Notes under the pieces: model-generated
What the model was told of the DNA's origin: nothing
The model's input: only the letters and a program-made list of their open reading frames with translations
The model's database searches: none
Shown here: positions 42,941-51,207 of the stretch, one piece after another
Numbering within the stretch: position 1 is the stretch's first letter
Layout of the letters: every line of letters starts with the position of its first letter
Translations under genes and position numbers: made by a program
Source of the DNA: Sphingomonas liriopis
Lineage (GTDB): Bacteria; Pseudomonadota; Alphaproteobacteria; Sphingomonadales; Sphingomonadaceae
Length of the DNA: 64,000 nucleotides
Direction: 5' to 3'
Assembly: GCF_024211255.1 (NCBI RefSeq)
Contig: NZ_JAMLDY010000009.1
Coordinates: 1 to 64,000, forward strand

Positions 42941-43954
42941 TCATGTCGCAAAACTGTTGGCGAGGCTGCCCATGGTCAGCGCCCAGCCGTCGACCAGCAC
43001 GAACAGCAGCAGTTTGAACGGCAGCGAGATGATCGTCGGCGACAGCATCGCCATGCCGAGCGCCATCAGCACCGTCGCGACGACGAGGTCGATGACGATG
43101 AACGGCAGGAACATCAGGAAGCCGATCTGGAACGCGGTCTTCAATTCCGACGTGACGAAGGCGGGGAGCAGGACGGCGAACGGAATGTCGTTGGACGAGG
43201 CATAGGGGCCCGATTTCGCCATGTCGGCGAACATCGTCACGTCCTTGATCCGCGTCTGCTTGACCATGAACGCATGCAGCGGCGCACCGGCGCGCTCGAT
43301 CATCTGCGTGCCGGCCAGCTGACCGGCGGCATAGGGCTGGATCGCCTGCGTGTTCATCTGGCTGATCGTCGGCGCCATGATGAACAGCGACAGGAACAGC
43401 GCGAGGCCGATCAGCACCTGGTTGGGCGGCGTCTGTTGCAGGCCGAGTGCCTGACGCAGCACCGCGAGGACGATGACGATCCGGGTGAAGCTGGTCATCA
43501 TCAGCAGGATGCCCGGCAGGACCGTGAGCAGGCCCATGATGATGAGCACTTGCAGCGACAGCGACAGCGGCGCCGACTGCGTGCCCCCCGAAGCGGCGCC
43601 CGAGCTCAGCTGGCCGAGCGCGCGGTCGACCGCATCGCCGACGCCGGGGGCAGGCGCCGCCGGAGCGGCCTGCGCGAAGGCGGGGACCGCGATCAGCAGC
43701 GCGAGAGCGATGGCGAGGATCGCCCAGATCCATTTGTACGCGCGACGGTTTCCACCAGCACCCGTCACCCCGGACTTGTTCTGGGGTCCACCCGTCCGCA
43801 TCACCAGCGGCCGATGGGTTTGCGGCACCGTGGACCCCGGAACAGGGCGCCCATCAAAGTAATACTTTGATGGGGTCCCAAGTCCGGGGTGACGAGGGGC
43901 TTTGAACAGCGCGGGGCCCGTGCCCATCCGCGTCACCGTCGGGCTCACTGTCAC
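42941..43954 (-). CDS. fliP: Flagellar export protein FliP, with repeat-derived N-terminal region
   Basis: The membrane core of FliP is intact: LQVLIIMGLLTVLPGILLMM, SFTRIVIVLAVLRQALGLQQ, PPNQVLIGLALFLSLFIM and a C-terminal LVDGWALTMGSLANSF. A signal-peptide-like segment (WIWAILAIALALLIAVPAFA) precedes it. The upstream part is odd: the frame stays open through repeat B at 43762-43894. GTG 43954 overlaps the fliO stop (GTGA) and has aaggtgg before it, giving 337 residues with about 62 coming from the repeat region. If translation instead starts at GTG 43768, inside the repeat edge, the product is 275 residues, nearer the usual size. The true start needs measurement. Confidence 0.9.
   Translation of the reverse strand: MTVSPTVTRMGTGPALFKAPRHPGLGTPSKYYFDGRPVPGSTVPQTHRPLVMRTGGPQNKSGVTGAGGNRRAYKWIWAILAIALALLIAVPAFAQAAPAAPAPGVGDAVDRALGQLSSGAASGGTQSAPLSLSLQVLIIMGLLTVLPGILLMMTSFTRIVIVLAVLRQALGLQQTPPNQVLIGLALFLSLFIMAPTISQMNTQAIQPYAAGQLAGTQMIERAGAPLHAFMVKQTRIKDVTMFADMAKSGPYASSNDIPFAVLLPAFVTSELKTAFQIGFLMFLPFIVIDLVVATVLMALGMAMLSPTIISLPFKLLLFVLVDGWALTMGSLANSFAT
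43762..43894. repeat. Palindromic repeat family B, copy 4, inside the fliP frame
   Basis: Left arm ccgtcaccccggacttgttc plus tggggtccacc; right arm gtggaccccggaaca, interrupted, then aagtccggggtgac. The interruption contains palindrome P (43851-43873) with about six extra bases each side. The other B copies have unbroken right arms, so P entered a pre-existing B element. The two bases ca occur on both sides of the insert and may be a target duplication. The whole stretch has no stop in the fliP frame. Confidence 0.85.
43851..43873. repeat. Short palindrome P, copy 2, nested in repeat B
   Basis: Arms ccatcaaagt and actttgatgg with loop aat; identical arms to the copy at 646-668. It interrupts the right arm of repeat B in the fliP leader or N-terminal coding region. 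Confidence 0.8.
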
Positions 43955-44205
43955 TGGTCCACCTTGTCGATCAGGTTGACGCCGCCGCGACCCACCGACA
44001 CCAGCAACCGCTTGCCCTCGAAATCGAGCACCGCGAGGCGCAGGCCGGGCGAGATCATCATCGTTTCCCGAATCGCGATCAGCCGATTGGGCGCCTTGCC
44101 GGGCATCCGCGTCTCGAGCTTGCGCCACGCGTACAGGCAACCGATCATCAGGCCGCAGACCAGCGGCAGCAGGATGACGAGTTTCAGGATATAGGACCAG
44201 AGCAT
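43951..44205 (-). CDS. fliO: Flagellar biosynthesis protein FliO-like
   Basis: An 84-residue protein with one N-terminal membrane helix (YILKLVILLPLVCGLMIGCL) and a small cytoplasmic domain (MMISPGLRLAVLDFEGKRLLVSV). This is the usual FliO form; FliO helps FliP assemble. It lies between fliN and fliP in the standard order, and its stop overlaps the likely fliP start. Confidence 0.82.
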   Translation of the reverse strand: MLWSYILKLVILLPLVCGLMIGCLYAWRKLETRMPGKAPNRLIAIRETMMISPGLRLAVLDFEGKRLLVSVGRGGVNLIDKVDQ

Positions 44206-44211
44206 CTCGGT

Positions 44212-44514
44212 TCAGCCGCGCTTGTCGGGGGTGACGAGCTCGGTCATGCGCACGCCGAAGCGATCACCGACGGTGACCACCTCGCCGCGGCCGATCAGCG
44301 TGCCGTTGACGAACACGTCGAGCAGTTCGTTCGCCTGCCGGTCGAGCTCGATGACGCTCGATTCGCCCAGCGCAAGCAGCTCGCGCAGGGTCAGCTGGGT
44401 CGAACCGATCTCGACGGTCAGCTTGACGTCGACGTCCTGCAACAGCCGGAAGTTGGCGGCGACGCCCCCGTCGGCCAGAGATGAGGGCGGAAATCCGCCG
44501 GTCATGTCGTTCAT
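44212..44514 (-). CDS. fliN: Flagellar motor switch protein FliN
   Basis: A 100-residue C-ring protein. The SpoA domain reads DVDVKLTVEIGSTQLTLRELL, GESSVIELDRQANELLDVFV and NGTLIGRGEVVTVGDRFGVR, typical FliN. It works with FliM and FliG in torque switching and docks FliH during export. Its ATG overlaps the fliM stop by four bases. Confidence 0.95.
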   Translation of the reverse strand: MNDMTGGFPPSSLADGGVAANFRLLQDVDVKLTVEIGSTQLTLRELLALGESSVIELDRQANELLDVFVNGTLIGRGEVVTVGDRFGVRMTELVTPDKRG

Positions 44515-45449
44515 GCGTCAGGTCCTTCGTCGTCGAATCGGGCAAGGGAGGTGAGCCGCACCGCGGCGTGGCCGTTGGAGGTGCCGACGGTGCCGCGGCC
44601 CAGGCAGTCGGTGCCGACCATCACCGGCACTTCCGCGCCGAAGCTGATCGGGATCACGTCGCCCGCCTTGAGGTTCATCAGCAGCGACAGCGGCACTACC
44701 GGCTCGGCGAGCACCGAGCGGATCGGGAAGCGGACGTTCATCGTCGCCCGGGTCAGCGACGTGCGCCAGGCGGGGTCCGCCTCCGCCTTGTCGAGCACCT
44801 TGCCGGTCAGCGTCGGTGCGTGCGGCTTCAGCGCGGTCACCGGATAGAGCAGGTCGACGAACACCGGCTTGCCCTCGCCCGAGGCGAGGCCGAAGCGGGT
44901 GACGATCATCGCATCGTCGGGATCGGCCGCCAGCATCGCGGCGTTCACCTCGACCCGCGTCGGCGCGAAATCGATGCGCGCGAGCGGTTCCCATGCAGTG
45001 CGCAGCGGCGCGGCGATGGTCTGGCCGACCTTGCTCACCAGCGCTTCGGCGGCGGGCGAGAATTCGGTCGGCATCAGCAGCGGCGTCGCGCCCGTCCCGC
45101 CGAAATACAGGTCGAGCAGTTCGAGGACGAACACGCCGTCGAGCACGCACAGCGCGGTCGCGCCCTGCGGCGACATGACCATCGGCAGCCACGCGGTCAG
45201 CAGGTCGCCTTTCTCCGCGCGATAGTCGCCGAAGCGCTGCACGACGAGCGGCTCGGCCCAGGCGCGCACCTCGCGCCGCAGCAACGGCTCGAACACGCCG
45301 CGCAACGACCGCGCGAGGCGCGCGGACAGATGCTGCAGCGTGTGCAGGTCGCCGAACGGGTTGAGCTTGGCCGCGCCGAGACCCGCCGCATGCGCGGCGG
45401 GCTGGCGGTCCCGCGTCCGTCGTTCGGATGTTGCCTCGGCGTTAACCAT
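44511..45449 (-). CDS. fliM: Flagellar motor switch protein FliM
   Basis: A 312-residue C-ring protein. The middle CheC-like domain contains LDLYFGGTG and the C-terminal SpoA domain ends with CLGRGTVGTSNGHAAVRLTS. The ATG at 45449 is chosen because gtgagg lies just before it; the frame is open five codons upstream from a TTG. The usual N-terminal CheY-binding peptide (LSQDEIDALL-like) is not seen, so CheY-P binding may differ or be lost. Confidence 0.92.
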   Translation of the reverse strand: MVNAEATSERRTRDRQPAAHAAGLGAAKLNPFGDLHTLQHLSARLARSLRGVFEPLLRREVRAWAEPLVVQRFGDYRAEKGDLLTAWLPMVMSPQGATALCVLDGVFVLELLDLYFGGTGATPLLMPTEFSPAAEALVSKVGQTIAAPLRTAWEPLARIDFAPTRVEVNAAMLAADPDDAMIVTRFGLASGEGKPVFVDLLYPVTALKPHAPTLTGKVLDKAEADPAWRTSLTRATMNVRFPIRSVLAEPVVPLSLLMNLKAGDVIPISFGAEVPVMVGTDCLGRGTVGTSNGHAAVRLTSLARFDDEGPDA

Positions 45450-45453
45450 GACC

Positions 45454-46086
45454 TCACTGAACAACGAAATTGGTAAAGTAGACGTTACTAACGCCGCCGA
45501 ATCCCTCTTTTTGCTCCAGAATATCGTTGATCGCCTTCGCGAGGCGCTTCTGCATCACCTCCTTGCCGGCCGAGGTGAACACCTGCTCCTCGGGCGTATC
45601 GCCGAGTGTGAGGAGCACCGCCGAACGGACGGCGATGTCGTTGGTCTTCAGATTCTCGATGACCGTGTCGTCATAGGGGGTCGAGATGGCGATGCCGATC
45701 TGGACGACGTGCACCGAATTCTGCAGGTTCGAAGTGAACTGCGGATCCATCGTGTAATAGTTGGAGGCGTATTTGTCGCCGTCGCCGCCCGAGGGGACGT
45801 GCTTGCCGCCGCCCGACGCGGCTTCGCCACCGCCGCCGCCATGGCCGCCTTCGCCGCCCTCGCCTTCGGCCTTGGGGCGCTTCTGCTCGGATTTGGGGAC
45901 GAGCTTGGGGCCATGCTCCTCTTCGGCCGCGGCATGGCCGCCGCCGCCGATCAGGCCGCTGCTCGCCGCATAGACGCCGGCGCCGACGCCGCCGCCGACC
46001 AGGATCACCAGGGCCAGCGCCATGATGATGATCTTCATCTTGCCGCCCTTCTTCTTGGGCGCGGCGTCTTCGGGTTTGTCGCTCAT
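45454..46086 (-). CDS. fliL: Flagellar basal body-associated protein FliL
   Basis: A 210-residue protein with a basic N-terminus, one membrane helix (MKIIIMALALVILVGGGVGA) and a periplasmic domain ending YFTNFVVQ, the standard FliL end. A Gly/His/Glu-rich linker (about residues 60-100) is longer than in many homologues. FliL surrounds the stator units and supports torque. The fliM start is only four bases after its stop. Confidence 0.93.
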   Translation of the reverse strand: MSDKPEDAAPKKKGGKMKIIIMALALVILVGGGVGAGVYAASSGLIGGGGHAAAEEEHGPKLVPKSEQKRPKAEGEGGEGGHGGGGGEAASGGGKHVPSGGDGDKYASNYYTMDPQFTSNLQNSVHVVQIGIAISTPYDDTVIENLKTNDIAVRSAVLLTLGDTPEEQVFTSAGKEVMQKRLAKAINDILEQKEGFGGVSNVYFTNFVVQ

Positions 46087-46110
46087 CGGTTACGGGTCCT
46101 TCGATGGGGA

Positions 46111-49100
46111 TCAGGCGAGGCGGCCGTCGGCGGCGGCGTCGCTGTCACGGGTGGGGGCACGCGCCGGCCGGTCGGGCTGGCGCGGCGTGGAGGGCTGTTG
46201 CTGGCGCGGCTGCTGCTGGCCGGTCTGCGGCTGTGCGGCGGTCTGCTGCTGATTGCCGGCGGGCGACTGGCCCGCGGCGGACTGGCCGGACGACTGGCCG
46301 TTCGACGGTTGCTGGCCGCCGGCCTGCTGCTGGTTCGCGGCGGAGGCGGGCACGGCCTCGACGATCGTCTGGCCGATCCTGACGCCGCGCTCCTCGGCGA
46401 TCTGCGCCAGCTTCGGGCTCGCATCCTCGATCAGCGCGCGGGTGGTCGCATCCTCGGCGGCGAAGCGGACGTGGATCGCATCGCCCACGCTCTTCACCGA
46501 CACCGCGATCGCACCGAGCGCATCGGGGACCAGGCGGATGCGCGTGTCCTGCGCGTCGGCGGCGTCGCGCAGCCGCTCGATATGGTCGATCATCGTGTTG
46601 GGCCAGTCGCCGCGCGTGGTGTCGAGCGTGGGCTGGCCGGTGTCAGCGACGGTGGTGGCGGGGCGAACCTCGGCCGGCGCTGCGACCGCGGCGATCGTCG
46701 GGGCGAGCGGTTCGCCGCGTTCGCGCTCGTCGGCGCTGGCGGCGTGCATCGCGGCACCGAACACCTCGGCGGCGGGCGCGGTGGTGCCGGCCGCGGGCTG
46801 GCGGGCAGGAGCGGCCTGCGGCCGCAATGCGACGGTCTGGCGCGGGGTGCCGGCAACTTCGCGGACGAAGGTCTGGCGCTGTGGGGCAGGAGCCGAGGGC
46901 GTCGAGAGCGCGGCCGGCATGGGCGCCGCCACGATCGGGGCGCCGGCAACCGCAACGGGTGCTGCGGCGGCGATCACCGGCTGCGGTGCGCTCGGCGCGG
47001 CGTCGATCGGCGCGGCGGCGCGCGGGGTGGGCGCTGCCGGAGTTGCGATTGGCGCCGACGGCGAAACGGTGTCGTTGGCGGCGACCTGCGGGACAGCGAT
47101 GCGCGGCGTGGCGGCGACCGGCATGTCGACGGGGGCAGGCGATGCAGGCAGAGGCGCCGTTTCCGGACGCGCTGCATCGGTCGAATCCTGCGCCGGAACC
47201 GGTGATGCCGGGATGAAGTCGGCCACCGGCGAGGTTGCGGTGCGGCGTGGCGCCGGACGGGCGGCAGTCGGCGTCGATGCCGGTACGACGTCAGTTTCCG
47301 GCGCGATGTCGATAACCGGCGCGCGGGGCGTCGGCGTCGGGGTCGCGAGCGTATTGGTGGGGCGCGAAGGCGCTGCGCTTATCGCGCGCGGCGCGATCGC
47401 CGGAGCCTGGGTGGCCGACGGAGTTTCGAGCGGGGCAGCGGACCGCGGCGTCTCCACCCCGCGACGGGGAGCGGCCGGCGTCGGCATGGCCTGTGCCGTT
47501 ACGACGTCGGCAACGGCGGCCGCGGGGATGCTCGCCGCGTCGACCGGCGCGGGCATGGCGAGGCCGGGCAACGGGGCGGCGTTCGTGCCGATCGGCGGCG
47601 CTACCTCGGTCCTCGCATCGCCGAATTGCCGGGTGGCGGGTTCGGCCCGACGGGACTGGAATGGCGCACTCGACGCGGAAGCCGGCGCGATCGCGACGGC
47701 CGCTTGCGACGTCACGGTCGCGGTCTGCGGCACCGGTGCGGCGTCATTCGTCGCGAGCGTCGTCGCGGCAAGCGGCGGTGCGACCGCGTCGGGTGCGACC
47801 GGGACCTGCCTATCGGCCTGGGCGGGCGGCGCGTCATCTTCGCGCGTCTTGGCCGGCTGTGCGGCGTGTTCAGGGATCGTCGGCGTCGGCACGGCCACCT
47901 TCGCCTCGGCGACCGGGTCCGTGGTTTTGGCGCGTTGTCCTGACCCGGGCGTCGCGGCCGAGCGCGTCGCAGGCTGCGAAGGCCCGGCGGGGGCGACGAA
48001 TCGTGACTGGGACGGCGCCGATTGAGCCGGAATGGCGGCGGTCACCCAGGGCGTCACAGGTGCTGCGTCGGGCTCGACTGGCACTCCGATAGCGCGGCGC
48101 TGCGGCGCTTCGCCTTGCGTTGGCGAAATCGCAGGCGGTGGCGTATCGGGGAGAACCGGTGCCGGCCGCGCCGTGGGCTGCAGCTGACTTGCGACAGCGC
48201 GTGGCGTCGTACCATCAGGCATGACAGTCGCGGTGTCGGTCTGAGGCGACGGCGTATCGGTGGGAACGGGTGCCGGTCGCGCCATGGGCTGCGACTGACC
48301 CGAGTCGGAACGTGGCCCTGTACCATCGGGCGTGACGATCGCGGTGCTGGCTTGAGGCGCGGCGGGTGCTTCGTCATACCGAACGGCGTGCTGCGGTGAC
48401 GCGTCTGCCGTCGCCGTCAGCACGGCGCGCGCGCGTGCCGGGACGACAGCAGGTGCAGACTGTGCGGGCTGCGCGTCGCGCGCCGTAGAAACCGGAGCGG
48501 CGGCGGGCGGCGTATCCGCAACCGGTGTGGGAGCCGGTACGATCGTTGGCAGCTCGCCAGCCAACGGGAGCGGCACCGGCGTGACCGGCATCAGCGTGGC
48601 GTCGGCAGTCGGGGTTTCGTCGTCCGATGCCGCGTCGGCGGGAATAGCGTCCGTCGTCACGGTGATACGCGGGGATTGCTGTGCCTCGGCGCGGGTCGAT
48701 GACGTCGCACGCGTGGCGCGCGGGGTGGCGCCGCGGGTCGGCGATGCCTTTACCGACGGCTCATCCGCAACGGGCGTCGCGGGGGTCGCGGTGGTGCCCG
48801 GAGCAGTTGCGACCGGCGCGGTCGCGATCATCGTGGCTTGCGTCGGCGGCAAGGATGATCCGGCCGTGAGTGCGGCGGATACGTCTTCCCGGCCGCGCGA
48901 GGGCCGGGCGATGCGGACGGGTTCCGCGGTAGCGGGAACGGCCGGTTCGACGTCGCTCGCTGCGATCGCAACCCCCGGTGTGGCCGAGCGCGGCTGGGCC
49001 TCGATCGCAGGTTGCGCCGGCAAAGTCACCGCCAACGCGGCGGCCGAGGTGCCGCTCCGCAACAGCGGCGACGGCGCGCTACGTGTCGGGAGCACCGGCG

Positions 49101-49410
49101 CGGCGGGCACGGCGGCGAGGACGGAAGGAATGTCGAGCGGCGGCGGCACGGCGATGTTCACCGCCGGCAGCCATTCCAGCGCCGGGTCGATCGCAGTCGT
49201 ATCGATCGACGGCAGCGGCGTGCCGGGGGCGGCAAGCGCTTGCCGCAGCGGTTCGGCAAGCGCCGGCGCGGGCATGTCGGCCGGCACCATGTCGCTGCCC
49301 GCGCCGATGCTCAGCATCGACAGCGCGAACAGGTCGCCGCCCGCCGGTGCCGCGCCCTTGGCCGTCTGGCCTGGGGTGGTCGGGGCGATGGCGGCGGCGG
49401 CGTTGATCAT
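46111..49410 (-). CDS. fliK: Flagellar hook-length control protein FliK, unusually long
   Basis: A 1099-residue protein, far longer than typical FliK (roughly 400-700 residues). Almost all of it is Ala/Pro/Thr-rich and probably disordered. The conserved FliK C-terminal domain is at about 925-1030 (IRLVPDALGAIAVSVKSVGDAI and RALIEDASPKLAQIAEERGV), followed by a Gln/Pro-rich tail (QQQPRQQQPSTPRQP). FliK measures hook length and triggers the FlhB switch; in the ruler model, protein length sets hook length, so a longer hook might be expected. Two tandem 37-residue units are at 48141-48362. It lies between fliJ and fliL. Confidence 0.88.
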   Translation of the reverse strand: MINAAAAIAPTTPGQTAKGAAPAGGDLFALSMLSIGAGSDMVPADMPAPALAEPLRQALAAPGTPLPSIDTTAIDPALEWLPAVNIAVPPPLDIPSVLAAVPAAPVLPTRSAPSPLLRSGTSAAALAVTLPAQPAIEAQPRSATPGVAIAASDVEPAVPATAEPVRIARPSRGREDVSAALTAGSSLPPTQATMIATAPVATAPGTTATPATPVADEPSVKASPTRGATPRATRATSSTRAEAQQSPRITVTTDAIPADAASDDETPTADATLMPVTPVPLPLAGELPTIVPAPTPVADTPPAAAPVSTARDAQPAQSAPAVVPARARAVLTATADASPQHAVRYDEAPAAPQASTAIVTPDGTGPRSDSGQSQPMARPAPVPTDTPSPQTDTATVMPDGTTPRAVASQLQPTARPAPVLPDTPPPAISPTQGEAPQRRAIGVPVEPDAAPVTPWVTAAIPAQSAPSQSRFVAPAGPSQPATRSAATPGSGQRAKTTDPVAEAKVAVPTPTIPEHAAQPAKTREDDAPPAQADRQVPVAPDAVAPPLAATTLATNDAAPVPQTATVTSQAAVAIAPASASSAPFQSRRAEPATRQFGDARTEVAPPIGTNAAPLPGLAMPAPVDAASIPAAAVADVVTAQAMPTPAAPRRGVETPRSAAPLETPSATQAPAIAPRAISAAPSRPTNTLATPTPTPRAPVIDIAPETDVVPASTPTAARPAPRRTATSPVADFIPASPVPAQDSTDAARPETAPLPASPAPVDMPVAATPRIAVPQVAANDTVSPSAPIATPAAPTPRAAAPIDAAPSAPQPVIAAAAPVAVAGAPIVAAPMPAALSTPSAPAPQRQTFVREVAGTPRQTVALRPQAAPARQPAAGTTAPAAEVFGAAMHAASADERERGEPLAPTIAAVAAPAEVRPATTVADTGQPTLDTTRGDWPNTMIDHIERLRDAADAQDTRIRLVPDALGAIAVSVKSVGDAIHVRFAAEDATTRALIEDASPKLAQIAEERGVRIGQTIVEAVPASAANQQQAGGQQPSNGQSSGQSAAGQSPAGNQQQTAAQPQTGQQQPRQQQPSTPRQPDRPARAPTRDSDAAADGRLA
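48141..48362 (-). repeat. Tandem 111-bp repeat within fliK
   Basis: Two units of 111 bp (48141-48251 and 48252-48362) each begin gcgtatcgg on the plus strand and encode related 37-residue segments containing MPDGTTPR/TPDGTGPR and ARPAPV. The frame is kept, so they lengthen FliK by one unit without damage. Confidence 0.7.
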
Positions 49411-49448
49411 GGGAGCGAATCTCGTGCGGACGGAATGTCCTCAGACGA

Positions 49449-49880
49449 TCAGCAAGGATCGTGCCGTTTTGCCTTAAGCGGTGAAATCGGCGGCGTTTCC
49501 TCCAGCTCGCGCATCTCCTTGGCGAGCGCGGCGAGGCGGGCGCGGTCGAGCAGCTTTTCGATCGCGCTCTGGTCGCGCTTGGCCGAGCGGGTGGCTTCGG
49601 CGGCGCGGTTGACGAACATCTCGGCGGACTGGACGCGCATCTGCGCGGCGGCGGACGACTGGTGCAGCCGCTCGCGGAAATGCGCCTGCGCACCGAGCGA
49701 GGCGGCGCTGGCCAGCGTACCGGCCGCGGGGGAAACCGCATCGGCGAGCGCCTGGATGCGGCGCGCGAGGTTGGTTTCGCTGGCGAATTTCTCGTGCGCG
49801 CGCACCTCGTCGGCGCGGGTCAGGCCCAGCTGCAGCGTGCGCACGCGGTGGATGCGCGCGAGTTTCTTCGCGTCAGGCAC
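49449..49880 (-). CDS. fliJ: FliJ-like flagellar export protein
   Basis: A 143-residue, mostly alpha-helical and charged protein in the fliJ position, directly after fliI with an 8-base overlap. The text LARIHRVRTLQLGLTRADEV and AAEATRSAKRDQSAIEKLLDR is compatible with the FliJ coiled-coil. FliJ links the FliI ATPase ring to the export gate. Sequence similarity is weak; the assignment rests on position, size and helical character. Confidence 0.72.
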   Translation of the reverse strand: MPDAKKLARIHRVRTLQLGLTRADEVRAHEKFASETNLARRIQALADAVSPAAGTLASAASLGAQAHFRERLHQSSAAAQMRVQSAEMFVNRAAEATRSAKRDQSAIEKLLDRARLAALAKEMRELEETPPISPLKAKRHDPC

Positions 49881-51201
49881 CGAACACGCCGGTCAGCTCG
49901 GCGATCGCGTCCTGCAACCCGACGATCTCGCCCGCGCCCTGCTTGATATACTCCATCACCGCCGGGTGCGCGGCGATGGCGGCGTCGATCGCCGGGTCGG
50001 CACCGGGGCGGTACGCGCCCATCAGCACGAGGTCGCGGTTCTCCTCGTAGGTCGCGAGGTGACGGCGCAGGATGCGCGCGGCGTGGACGTGGTCGGGGTG
50101 CGCGATGTCGGTCATCACGCGGCTGACCGAGGGACCGATATCGATCGCCGGATAGACGCCGCGCTCGGCGAGATGGCGGTTGAGCACGATATGCCCGTCG
50201 AGGATCGAGCGCGCCGAATCGACGACAGGATCGTTGCCGTCGTCGCCGTCGGCGAGCACGGTGTAGATCGCGGTGATCGACCCGCCGGTGCGCACGTCGG
50301 TGCCGGCACGTTCGATGAGGTTGGGCAGCATCGCGATCGCCGACGGCGGATAGCCGCGCGCCGACGCCGGCTCGCCGAGCGCCAGCCCGATCTCGCGGCC
50401 GGCGTGCGCGACGCGGGTCAGGCTGTCCATGATGAGCAGCACCTTCTTGCCTTCGTTGCGAAAGGCTTCGGCAATGGCGGTGGCGCGCAGCGCGCCGCGG
50501 ATGCGCAGCACGGGGCTATGGTTGGCGGGGACGGCGACGACGACGGCGCGCTGGCGTGCCTCGCCGGCGACCTTGGTCTCGAGGAAGTCGGCGACTTCCC
50601 TGGAACGTTCGCCGATCAGGCCGATGACGATGACGTCGGCCTTGGCGGCCTTGACCATCATGCCGAGCAGCACCGACTTGCCGACGCCGGAACCCGCCAT
50701 GATGCCGACGCGCTGGCCCTGGCCGATGGTAAGCAGGCCGTTGATCGCACGCACGCCGACGTCCATCGGCTGGAGCACGCGACCGCGGTCGAGCGGCGAC
50801 TGGATCTTGCCGGCGAGCGGCCATTTGCCCGCGCCGCGGATCGGACCCAGTCCGTCGATCGGCCGCCCGGCGCCATCGACGACGCGGCCGAGCAGCGCGT
50901 CGCCGACCTCCGCCTCGCCGGGAGGACCGACGGGGCGCACCGGCGCGCGCGGCAGCAGCGCGGCGGGGCCGCCGAGGTTCATCAGCAACGTGCGACCGTT
51001 GCGAAAACCGATCACTTCCGCCTCGACCTTCGCATCGCCATGGCCACCGATCTCGCAGACGGTGCCGACCGGCAGCGACAGTCCGACCGCTTCCATCAAC
51101 AGGCCGTCGTAGGAGGAGAGGCGCCCCGACACCTTCGGCGCGGGACGGAAATCGGCGACGCCCAGCGTCTCGAGATAATCGGCGGTGAAGCGGTTCAGCA
51201 T
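49873..51201 (-). CDS. fliI: Flagellum-specific ATPase FliI
   Basis: A 442-residue type III export ATPase related to F1-beta. Walker A is GIMAGSGVGKSVLLGMM (about residue 165) and Walker B lies in KVLLIMDSLTRVA; YPPSAIAMLPNLIERAG and the C-terminal region are also typical. It forms a hexamer at the export gate, regulated by FliH. It starts six bases after the fliH stop. Confidence 0.97.
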   Translation of the reverse strand: MLNRFTADYLETLGVADFRPAPKVSGRLSSYDGLLMEAVGLSLPVGTVCEIGGHGDAKVEAEVIGFRNGRTLLMNLGGPAALLPRAPVRPVGPPGEAEVGDALLGRVVDGAGRPIDGLGPIRGAGKWPLAGKIQSPLDRGRVLQPMDVGVRAINGLLTIGQGQRVGIMAGSGVGKSVLLGMMVKAAKADVIVIGLIGERSREVADFLETKVAGEARQRAVVVAVPANHSPVLRIRGALRATAIAEAFRNEGKKVLLIMDSLTRVAHAGREIGLALGEPASARGYPPSAIAMLPNLIERAGTDVRTGGSITAIYTVLADGDDGNDPVVDSARSILDGHIVLNRHLAERGVYPAIDIGPSVSRVMTDIAHPDHVHAARILRRHLATYEENRDLVLMGAYRPGADPAIDAAIAAHPAVMEYIKQGAGEIVGLQDAIAELTGVFGA

Positions 51202-51207
51202 CGGATC

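Noticed and set aside
45340-47205. 621-codon plus-strand frame rich in Arg and Gly opposite fliL and fliK
   Set aside because: Crosses several real genes in antisense and has no domain.
46253-48025. 590-codon plus-strand Gly/Ala/Thr-rich frame opposite fliK
   Set aside because: Low-complexity shadow caused by biased codons of fliK; no start signals.
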